From Opitutales bacterium (lineage in GTDB: Bacteria; Verrucomicrobiota; Verrucomicrobiia; Opitutales; UBA9783), in NCBI GenBank assembly GCA_016286235.1, contig JAEESJ010000026.1, positions 1 through 41,784 on the forward strand: 41,784 bases of DNA, in the 5' to 3' direction. A model generated the notes under the pieces. It ran no database searches. It saw nothing but the letters and a program-made list of their open reading frames with translations, and was not told the DNA's origin. The first letter of the stretch is position 1. The number at the start of each line of letters is the position of its first letter. Shown here one piece after another: positions 9,582-17,354 of the stretch. A program made the position numbers and the translations under genes.

Positions 9582-9599
9582 TTTTTTTTGGGGGGGGGG
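9582..9599. repeat. Homopolymer double tract T8G10 next to the -35-like element of cassette B
   Basis: gTTTTTTTTGGGGGGGGGGa read directly. Confidence 0.8.
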
Positions 9600-10017
9600 A
9601 TAATGGAGGGGATGAGGTCGAGTTATTGGGATAAGATAGGTAGGAAGAGATTGGCATGAAGGCGGTTCGGCGGGGAGACGGCGGGAGGTTTATTATGAAG
9701 ACGGAGGCAGTGCTTTCGGTATAAATGTGAATGAAGTGTGAATAAACTTTCCGTCAAGAAGCAGGGACAGACAGCGACGACGGGCAACAAAACAACGCGG
9801 AATATCCGCCGAAAACACACCTCAACACCCAACGCACCGTACCTGTTTGCGGAATAGCTTTGCTCAATCCGCCTTACTATGAGCTTTACAAAACACTATG
9901 CAACAACTTCACGGTATCACCGAAATCAAACGTCTGCACCCCCGTTCACATTTTCATCAAAAACAACTCTCAAAAACAGCGATCCGCGACCCGAAAATTT
10001 AACCGCCTCCGTATAAT

Positions 10018-10086
10018 CGCCCGACAAGGCTCAATCCCCGGGGAAAAGCACCGGAAGCTTTTACACTGCCGTTACGCCGGCGGATA
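10018..10086 (-). pseudogene. Degenerate tRNA-Gln-like sequence (copy 1), anticodon position CCG
   Basis: Reverse complement TATCCGCCGGCGTAACGGCAGTGTAAAAGCTTCCGGTGCTTTTCC...CCTTGTCGGGCG aligns along the tRNA-Gln at 10437-10507; intact anticodon stem with loop TTCCGGT. Confidence 0.6.
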
Positions 10087-10254
10087 AAGAGATCCGAAAA
10101 TCTGCAAAAGCACAACAACAACCGTCAAAAAAACCACGGAAACAAGGGTCTGCTTTTACCGTAACCGTGTTTCCATTAAATCATATACCGCAAAAAGAAC
10201 CCGCTCCTTTATCTTCTCCGATTTCGAAGCATTTGACCACAAACGCCCCCTCGA

Positions 10255-10324
10255 TTTCCAGACAGAATCCGAACCTCGATAAAAAGTGCCGGAATCTTTT
10301 GTGTTGCCGTCACACTGGCGAAAA
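10255..10324 (-). pseudogene. Degenerate tRNA-Gln-like sequence (copy 2), anticodon position CCG
   Basis: gaacctcgataaaaagtgccggaatcttttgtgttgccgtcacac versus tRNA gaacctcgacaaaaagagccagaatcttttgtgctaccgttacac; T-stem and anticodon stem carry mismatches. Confidence 0.65.
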
Positions 10325-10433
10325 AGACACCGTACTGCCCCTGCAAAAGCCCCGGGAAATATCGATAATAACAAGTATCAAACCGCAACCAGGAAGATTT
10401 ACCTTATGCGAGCCTCCGCTTCCGCCCCCCCCT

Positions 10434-10507
10434 TGGCTGCCCGACAAGGATTCGAACCTCGACAAAAAGAGCCAGAATCTTTTGTGCTACCGTTACACCA
10501 TCGGGCA
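10434..10507 (-). tRNA. tRNA-Gln (anticodon CUG), CCA encoded
   Basis: TGCCCGATGGTGTAACGGTAGCACAAAAGATTCTGGCTCTTTTTGTCGAGGTTCGAATCCTTGTCGGGCAGCCA; 7-bp acceptor stem TGCCCGA/TCGGGCA, anticodon loop TTCTGGC. Confidence 0.92.
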
Positions 10508-10737
10508 AAATACGGCATCAACCTTGCAAAAAAGCGAACGAATGTCAAGAAGAACCAGTACTCCGGCGTACCGTTAAAGACTGTTTAACGCCGTACCTTC
10601 ATTCCGCCCGTCCCCTCTCCCGTCTGGCGGACACGGCACTCCCGGTAAAAATATGATGATCGCCGACACCCGAACAACGGCACCGAAGCATCAAAACCGC
10701 TGCCGACATACAACAGAATGCGCGAAGCTTCCAAGCA

Positions 10738-11154
10738 TCACTCATATTTATACTTTCCGTTACCGGTTCTTGCTCCTGTCTTGCTTTTTCTTACCTCACG
10801 GTTTGTGTTATATATCGTGTTTTGTTGATTGCGGTTCGGAGTCGGATTGAAACTGTTTTTGAAATTGTCTTTCCGTTTCCCGTTGTCGAAAAGACTCTTG
10901 AATTCCTTTTCTTCGGAATCGTCGAAAGCTCCCTCCCCGTTCAAATTTCTGACAACATTGTTACCCGAAAAGCTACCCCAAACCTCATCCAACGTATTGA
11001 CAAACGTGTTAAGGAGTTTCTCTTCATCTTTCGGTTTTACTTTCACGCTCTCCTTAAATTTTTTCACGACACTTGCTTTGAAGTCGTTAAAGTTCACAGA
11101 CGGTATATTGCTTTCCGACCAGTCACATGCCCCCCCCGAAATCGTCATTGTCAT
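10738..11154 (-). CDS. Hypothetical 138-aa ORF, possible frame-shifted C-terminal extension of the 804-aa coiled-coil protein
   Basis: Overlaps the 3' end of ORF 11123-13537 by 32 nt, with a G8 tract (11130-11137) in the overlap; hydrophilic, Asn/Lys-rich. Confidence 0.5.
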   Translation of the reverse strand: MTMTISGGACDWSESNIPSVNFNDFKASVVKKFKESVKVKPKDEEKLLNTFVNTLDEVWGSFSGNNVVRNLNGEGAFDDSEEKEFKSLFDNGKRKDNFKNSFNPTPNRNQQNTIYNTNREVRKSKTGARTGNGKYKYE

Positions 11155-13537
11155 AATTGTTCCCGCGGTTCCGACCTGCCGTCAACTCCTTTGAAACTTC
11201 TTCTCTGATTACATCTTTCTGCGTATTGAAGCGCGATGTTACCTCGTATTTTTCACGTAAAATTCCATTACTTATATCTCGTTGCTTCTCATAATACTCA
11301 CGCCACGCTCTCATATCTTGATGTGCCTTGTTAAGGTCTTCAACAACCTTTTGCTTCGTGTTGAAAAGTTGATCGTACTCACGCTTCAATTTCCCATATT
11401 GCTCTTCTATTTCCGATTTTTTATCCCGAAGCTTTTTATACGCTTCCCTGCTTACAGTCCCTTCCGTCCCCGTTTGATTGTTTTGAGCTTGTTGTTCGTG
11501 TTTTTTCTTCAATTGATCGTACGATGTCTTCAGTACGTCATACGCCTTCTTGGATTTCTCAAGATCGGCTCGTAAGTTTTCAATCGTTTTCTTATCCCGT
11601 TCGGCACTCTCTATCTTCTTCCGCAGTTCGGCAATTTCCGACTCCTTTTGTTTCAGCAATTTTTCTTTTCTCTCCGCTTCCGACTTATTTTTGTTTGCCT
11701 GCAAATTCAGTGATTGTACTTGCATTTTCAGATTATAGCACTTCTTCGCCTTTTCAATTAACTCATTACTCTGTTCCTTTATTCGCTTATCTTTTTCTTT
11801 CAAGCTTTCCTGATTTTCTTTCAAAATCTTTTCCTGCGCAACCTTTTGCTTCTGCAATTCGTCCTCCCGGCTCTTTACCCGCCTCTCGTAATCCGACATT
11901 CTCTTTCCCCGAGCCGTCAAATCCGTCTCTTTCATTTTCAGTTCCTTCTCCAAATTCCGCAACTCTTCCCCCTTCACAAGCAATTCCGCCGCTTTTTCCT
12001 TGTCGTTGTCTTTTTTCTTTTGCTTTCGAGGCTGTTGCACCGGCAAATCCTTCGGTCGGTACAACTCAACGAGACGGTTGCATGCGGTTTTGGTATATGT
12101 CTTCAACAAAGAAGCGATGTTGTCAAATTTGCCGGAGCAAATGTTCTGCCGTAGCATCTTATCGTTTTCCAAGGGGAAAAGCCGCTGATTTTTGCTCATC
12201 AGGTCTCCCGAACTTTTGGTTGTTCTTTTCTTGTATTTGCCTGTATTATCTGCACCCGAGATCGCTTTACTATATTCATTCGCTACACTTTTCGATCGTT
12301 CTGCGGCAAAGCTAAAGAGTTTCGCAAGTCCTAATACAATCTGTCTCGTGTCTGCCGCCTTCTGCATTTCTTCCAGGAATTTCTTTTCCATTTGTTTTTC
12401 ATCCTCTTCATTCGCTTTCCGATTATCGTCCTGCAGTTTTTCCCAAATTGAGTTCAGTGCTTCCAGTTCTTCGTTTTCTTTTTGCAGTTTTTCGATTTTC
12501 TCTTCCGCTTCCTTTAACTTCGAACCGTCTCCGATTACTCCTCCCTCTTCCGCTTTTTCCATTATGAGTTTCCCAAAGGTTTCCGTTTTCGGTTGTCCCT
12601 CAATCGTCATGCCTTCTTTGTTTTGTCTTGCCGGCCTATATGGTGCTTTCTCTTTTGGAAGCATCTCAATGCTTTCTTTGCTTTCAACGACCAACTCTGC
12701 TTTCGATTTCGGTTTAACTTCTAAATTGGACACTTTTTCAATTTCAATACGCGACCCAGGCTTTTTCAGTGCCTTTATCTCAATGCTGCCTGCACTCTTC
12801 TCGAGGTTATTGAAGTGCGACTTCGCCTTCAATTCCGCATTCAGCCTTTTCAAATCATTATTTCTCAGCGACGCATCATTTTCCAGTTTTTCATTTTTCA
12901 ACGCCAGTTGCAGATTATCGGTCCGTAAAGAATCGTTTTTCTGTCGCAAATCAAATTTTTCATCATTCACAGCCTCCAAATCCTGCGACAGTTGATCATT
13001 CTCTTGCTTCAATATGTCGCGTTGCGACACCACCGCCTGCAACCGACTGCGTACTTCGTCATAATCCCCCTGTACCTTAAACAATTCCTCCTGCATGTTC
13101 TGCTTTTCGGCTTCCGCTTTATCCAGAAACTCTTGCATGTTTGCTTTATGCGCTTCATTACTCGATTCCAATTCAAAATTCAACTCCTCAACCTGTTCTT
13201 TCAACCGGTTGTTTGCCTTTGTCAGTCGCTGCGATTTCTCCCGTTCGGTTTTTGCCTTTCCCAATGCCGCGTTCTTCTCCGCCGTCGCTTTCAATGCTTG
13301 AACTTCCAAGATATGGGCATTCGCTTTCAGCGACGTAATTTCTTTTTTCAGTTTGACAACTTCCCGTCGCAACTCAGAAAGTTGCTTTTCTGCTTCCTGC
13401 GCATCTTTCGTCGATATTTCACCTTTTACCTGCTCCGTCGCCAACAACGCCTCCAACTTTAGCCTCGTTGCTTTCCACTCGGCAGTTTGTTTTTTCCATC
13501 GTTCCGTCAGCTCTTGTACTTTCTTATTCTGTCCCAC
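11123..13537 (-). CDS. Large coiled-coil protein (804 aa)
   Basis: Long Glu/Lys/Gln/Leu heptad-like stretches; no enzymatic motif seen. Confidence 0.85.
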   Translation of the reverse strand: MGQNKKVQELTERWKKQTAEWKATRLKLEALLATEQVKGEISTKDAQEAEKQLSELRREVVKLKKEITSLKANAHILEVQALKATAEKNAALGKAKTEREKSQRLTKANNRLKEQVEELNFELESSNEAHKANMQEFLDKAEAEKQNMQEELFKVQGDYDEVRSRLQAVVSQRDILKQENDQLSQDLEAVNDEKFDLRQKNDSLRTDNLQLALKNEKLENDASLRNNDLKRLNAELKAKSHFNNLEKSAGSIEIKALKKPGSRIEIEKVSNLEVKPKSKAELVVESKESIEMLPKEKAPYRPARQNKEGMTIEGQPKTETFGKLIMEKAEEGGVIGDGSKLKEAEEKIEKLQKENEELEALNSIWEKLQDDNRKANEEDEKQMEKKFLEEMQKAADTRQIVLGLAKLFSFAAERSKSVANEYSKAISGADNTGKYKKRTTKSSGDLMSKNQRLFPLENDKMLRQNICSGKFDNIASLLKTYTKTACNRLVELYRPKDLPVQQPRKQKKKDNDKEKAAELLVKGEELRNLEKELKMKETDLTARGKRMSDYERRVKSREDELQKQKVAQEKILKENQESLKEKDKRIKEQSNELIEKAKKCYNLKMQVQSLNLQANKNKSEAERKEKLLKQKESEIAELRKKIESAERDKKTIENLRADLEKSKKAYDVLKTSYDQLKKKHEQQAQNNQTGTEGTVSREAYKKLRDKKSEIEEQYGKLKREYDQLFNTKQKVVEDLNKAHQDMRAWREYYEKQRDISNGILREKYEVTSRFNTQKDVIREEVSKELTAGRNRGNNYDNDDFGGGM

Positions 13538-13564
13538 GTTGTTCTTTAGCTTCGACTGCGCCGT

Positions 13565-15436
13565 TTACAATTTTTCCCCGAGTTCCTGCAAGTCTTCCTT
13601 CAATTTCTTCAGCCCCTCCGTCGCCGAAATCATGAATCGATCGCCCTGTGAAATCGTAATAAATTTATCCCCAAAAAACATTTTTTCCGACAATGCGCTG
13701 ACCGATACGTTACGATCCTCTTCCAACAGCGCAAACTTCTTCTTCGAAGCTTTCCGTAAAATCGTATCCGATATTTCGTTCACAATCGAATTTCCCGGCT
13801 CCGGTTCGGCAAAAGGTTTAATCTCACTTTTTTCCACGACAATTTCCTTCTCGCCCGGCTGACGCCCGAGAGGGATGATTGAAAGACCCTCTTGAGGCTC
13901 CGACTCATAAGCCGCCGCATCCGACTTTCTTTGTTCATCTCCGTTCACGAGAAAGTTATCCGTGTGTTGGTTTTCGATCGTGTTCTTCCAATCCTTCGCC
14001 GCCGCTTCACCGCTTAAACTACGATTAAACTCCTCAAATTGTTCTTTTTTCAGCAGCTCCTCATACTCGTCTTCACTGCGTACACTCCCCTCCGCCTTAA
14101 CGCCGTTTATCTCAAAATCGCCCGCGGATTGCATCACAAACGGCTTACCCGTTTCCGCGCCGCTTTTGTTCCAAAGCAAACCGCCGAACCATCGGAAGGT
14201 TCGGGAAAGAATTCCGGATTTTTGCGCGGGGATTGTAAGAACCGACCCGCGACCGATTTTGTAAGCCTTCGCTTTATCATCCTCTTCGGCGAATTCCTCC
14301 TCCATATCATAAAAATTCTCGGAATTCTTCCGGATTGCGAACGGCTCATCGGTCTTCTTCGCGTCGGACGGGGTATATTCATTCACTCGTACTGCGGATG
14401 TTACCATACGCCGATCCTCAAAATTGAAAAGATCAGCCGCGTTGCCGCGAAGCTCCAATTCCGCCTCGCGATCTTCGAGTGCCCGTTCTTTATCCGCCAA
14501 TTCTTTTTCTTTTTCGGTTTTCTTCCGTTTAAAACCCTCTTTCTGTCTCGCAAACAATTGCTTCTCCTTGTCAAAGGCATTGCGCTCGGCTTCCGACACC
14601 GCACCCTTGCCGCCAAACGGCGGCTTCGGATCGTGACCGTGAAGCGTTACGACCGTCGCACCGCCCTTTCCGTCGATCTTCGATGCACCGCCGACACCCG
14701 ATGTATCCAGCGTCATTCCGAGCCGCGTTTCGGTCGACGACGAAACCGTCCCCTTACGCCCTTCTTTCACGCTCACCCCTTCGGGCGTCGCCTTTACGGA
14801 AACAACATGTTGCGGTCTCAAATTCGCAAAGCGGCGCGCGTTCGGATCCGTCGGAGACAAAAGCGGACGGCGAAGACCGTCACGCCCGTCCGTTGAAGGC
14901 ACTCGATCCGTCGCAAAGGAAGGATCATTGAAGTATAACAATTGCGGTTCGCCCGCCGTTGACGGCTTATCCGTCGCAACAGGTTCTCTGCCGCCGCCGT
15001 CAAAAACCGCCGGACGTTTCGGAACATACTCCGTCGGCTTTTCCGTCGCAACAACCGTTTTATGTTGCTCAATTTTTAAATCCGTCGGTTCTTCGACGAT
15101 TTGCACCGTTTTCGCCGCAACGGCACCGGCGGTTTCTTCCGTAACCGCAACCGTTGACGCCTGCATTGACTGCATCACCAACCGCTCTTCCCGCAATGCC
15201 GCTTCCCACTTGAGAAGTGCCTCTTCCTGCGTTTTTAAACTCTGTTCCCGTTTATCCAACTCGTTGGAACGTTGTTGGACTTCAAAATTCAACTTCTTTT
15301 CCCGTTCCTCACGACGTTCCTCATGCATTTCCGCCTTCGGATCTTCCGCGGAACCCGTATAACTCGAAACGGCAACCGTACCGAAATAACCCGCGGCGGC
15401 ACCGGCACCGACTTTGACCGCCGTATTCAAATTCAA
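13565..15436 (-). CDS. Coiled-coil/low-complexity protein (623 aa) with a weak N-terminal hydrophobic segment
   Basis: MNLNTAVKVGAGAAAGYFGTVAVSSYTG then charged coil EERREEREKKLNFEVQQRSNELDKREQSLKTQEEALLKWEAALREE; 27 nt upstream of the 804-aa ORF, likely one operon. Confidence 0.8.
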   Translation of the reverse strand: MNLNTAVKVGAGAAAGYFGTVAVSSYTGSAEDPKAEMHEERREEREKKLNFEVQQRSNELDKREQSLKTQEEALLKWEAALREERLVMQSMQASTVAVTEETAGAVAAKTVQIVEEPTDLKIEQHKTVVATEKPTEYVPKRPAVFDGGGREPVATDKPSTAGEPQLLYFNDPSFATDRVPSTDGRDGLRRPLLSPTDPNARRFANLRPQHVVSVKATPEGVSVKEGRKGTVSSSTETRLGMTLDTSGVGGASKIDGKGGATVVTLHGHDPKPPFGGKGAVSEAERNAFDKEKQLFARQKEGFKRKKTEKEKELADKERALEDREAELELRGNAADLFNFEDRRMVTSAVRVNEYTPSDAKKTDEPFAIRKNSENFYDMEEEFAEEDDKAKAYKIGRGSVLTIPAQKSGILSRTFRWFGGLLWNKSGAETGKPFVMQSAGDFEINGVKAEGSVRSEDEYEELLKKEQFEEFNRSLSGEAAAKDWKNTIENQHTDNFLVNGDEQRKSDAAAYESEPQEGLSIIPLGRQPGEKEIVVEKSEIKPFAEPEPGNSIVNEISDTILRKASKKKFALLEEDRNVSVSALSEKMFFGDKFITISQGDRFMISATEGLKKLKEDLQELGEKL

Positions 15437-15449
15437 TCAACTGCCCCAT

Positions 15450-15665
15450 TTAGGCATACTCGTCCTCTCTTCCTATGTAAGCACGCTCATGCAGTTCTTG
15501 TGTTTTAAAAATCTTTGTCAAGGTTTTCTTTTGAATTTCGCGATATTCAAACACTTTTCCGGGAAGAACGGGAAGCGGTAATCCTCCGAAAAATCCGCCG
15601 AAAAATCCGCCTTTGCGACCGACGGGGTCGCCCCGGTTTCGAAACCGATTGCACGTGCGGAACAT
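15450..15665 (-). CDS. Possible small Gly/Phe-repeat protein (71 aa)
   Basis: KGGFFGGFFGGLPLPVLPGKVFEYREIQKK; lies just upstream of the 623-aa ORF on the same strand. Weak support. Confidence 0.25.
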   Translation of the reverse strand: MFRTCNRFRNRGDPVGRKGGFFGGFFGGLPLPVLPGKVFEYREIQKKTLTKIFKTQELHERAYIGREDEYA

Positions 15666-15752
15666 ATGCCTGCATTTGAATATATCGTCCGTTTTTCGAA
15701 CAATATCAACTCAAACAACGAAAGCACAAAGAACTTTACAAACACATCGGCA

Positions 15753-16436
15753 ATGTCCGTAATTAAGGCAGTTTATCTTATGTTGACATTTCTGATTGTC
15801 GTCGGATCGATTGCGCTTCTGCTTTTGTGTGCCTGGCTGATATTGCTGATTTTGATGCAAAAACCGAGTGCCAACGCCGGAATGGGAGCAGCGCTCGGCG
15901 GCGGTGCGGCGGAATCGGCGTTCGGCGGCGAAGCGTCCAATGTTCTGACGCGCTGGACGGTCTACGGCGTCATCGGCTTCTTCGTCTTGACGTTGGCGCT
16001 GTCGTTGGGACAAATTTATCGTCATCACCACGACGACAGCAAAAAGGAACTCGCTCCCATGGCGGAAGAGGTTATCGAAACTCCGAAAAATCTGACGGAA
16101 CTGCCGACGGATGGCGAAGGGGCGAAGGCGGATGCGACGGAGAAGAAGACGGATGATAAGAATTCAAAGACGAACGAAGCCTCAAAGGCGGGAACTTCGA
16201 AAGCCGACACGCCGAAGGTAACTGTAACCGATACATCGAAGCAATCGTCATCGGCAACCGACAACAGCGCTTCGAAAGCGTCGGATGCCACTACAACAAA
16301 TGATACCTCGAAGAAAGCTTCAAAATCCACAGTTCCCTATCGTTCGGACGCAAAAAAGACCACCAAACAAAAATCCGCTCCTTCGGATAAGGGTGGCTCA
16401 AAAAATGCCGACGACAAAGGGACGGTTGCGCGATAG
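15753..16436 (+). CDS. secG: Preprotein translocase subunit SecG with long Ser/Thr/Lys/Asp-rich C-terminal tail
   Basis: Two TM segments around LLILMQKPSANAGMGAALGGGAAESAFGGEASNVLTRWT (SecG core), then a ~130-aa low-complexity tail. Start at 15753 or 15780. Confidence 0.85.
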   Translation: MSVIKAVYLMLTFLIVVGSIALLLLCAWLILLILMQKPSANAGMGAALGGGAAESAFGGEASNVLTRWTVYGVIGFFVLTLALSLGQIYRHHHDDSKKELAPMAEEVIETPKNLTELPTDGEGAKADATEKKTDDKNSKTNEASKAGTSKADTPKVTVTDTSKQSSSATDNSASKASDATTTNDTSKKASKSTVPYRSDAKKTTKQKSAPSDKGGSKNADDKGTVAR

Positions 16437-16525
16437 CTAAAGTTGGAGGGAAGGGATCTCTTCCGTCGTTGAGATCGTTGCGGGTGGTTATGGCATCCTT
16501 TTAGCGGGGTATTTTCCCTAAGGTT

Positions 16526-17269
16526 ATGTTTCACATCCTAAGACGATTTTGTTTTTTCCCGTTGCGGAGCAGATTTCCAAAAAATCAACGGTTGTTTTAC
16601 TTTGTCAGTGTCATTCTCGGTTTGATGCCTTTTGAAGGCTTTGCACACGCCGCATCGCCCGTTGTCGGCACAAGTACTTCCGAACTGTTTCGGGAAGCAC
16701 AACAACGTATGATCGCGTTGCGAACCTATGCGCCGAGCAAGCACTATCATTGGCATCTCTGTTGGAAGCAAAAAAAACACGTTACCTTCGGAACGCTCAC
16801 GGGAACCGTTGAAGGCGACCACCATTGGGTAACAATTACTTTCGCATCAGGCGAAATATTTCTGTTCGATAAAAATCATCCCGAGTGGGTACTGTACCCG
16901 AACCGCCTTTGTTTGTATCCGCAGGAACGTTGGAACGAACCGTTACCCGTCAACCGTGCGCTGAATGCGTATTTACTGACCATGTCCTTCCTGACGTGGG
17001 ATCTTCAAACGTGCGTTAAAACCGCAAAATTCGGTCGCAAAGTGCTTCGGGCGGACGTGCAACAAGGGAAGCTGACGGCACGTTTGTTTCTCGATAAGAA
17101 CTTCAATACGTTATTGAAAGCCGAATGGCGCAACATGTACACCGATAATTGCGGCAGTTTTACATTAAAAACGCTGAAAAAATTCCGGCAGGGGTGGGGA
17201 CTTCGAGAGGCAACATACGAATTGAACGGCATTCGAACCGACTTGCAGGTGTTATCGATCGAACATTGA
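16526..17269 (+). CDS. LolA-like outer-membrane lipoprotein carrier family protein
   Basis: N-terminal hydrophobic signal, beta-rich VTFGTLTGTVEGDHHWVTITFASGEIFLFDKNHPEWVLYP; family-level guess. Confidence 0.5.
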   Translation: MFHILRRFCFFPLRSRFPKNQRLFYFVSVILGLMPFEGFAHAASPVVGTSTSELFREAQQRMIALRTYAPSKHYHWHLCWKQKKHVTFGTLTGTVEGDHHWVTITFASGEIFLFDKNHPEWVLYPNRLCLYPQERWNEPLPVNRALNAYLLTMSFLTWDLQTCVKTAKFGRKVLRADVQQGKLTARLFLDKNFNTLLKAEWRNMYTDNCGSFTLKTLKKFRQGWGLREATYELNGIRTDLQVLSIEH

Positions 17270-17354
17270 TGAGGTTCGTCTTTAAAAGCTCCAAAGCGCG
17301 CGTATCCCCGAAATGCGTTGCCCTGAGGCGAGAAATGCGCAACAGTAACACTGC

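Noticed and set aside
10167-10588. + strand ORFs 10167-10577 and 10286-10588
   Set aside because: They run across the tRNA-Gln and its remnants in antisense; the repeated peptide (NLDKKxxNLLCxRxT) is just the translated tRNA-like repeat.
11524-14896. Several long + strand ORFs (11524-12315, 12192-12995, 14039-14896)
   Set aside because: Antisense to the coiled-coil genes; Ser/Phe-rich translations are the mirror of Glu/Lys-rich coding.
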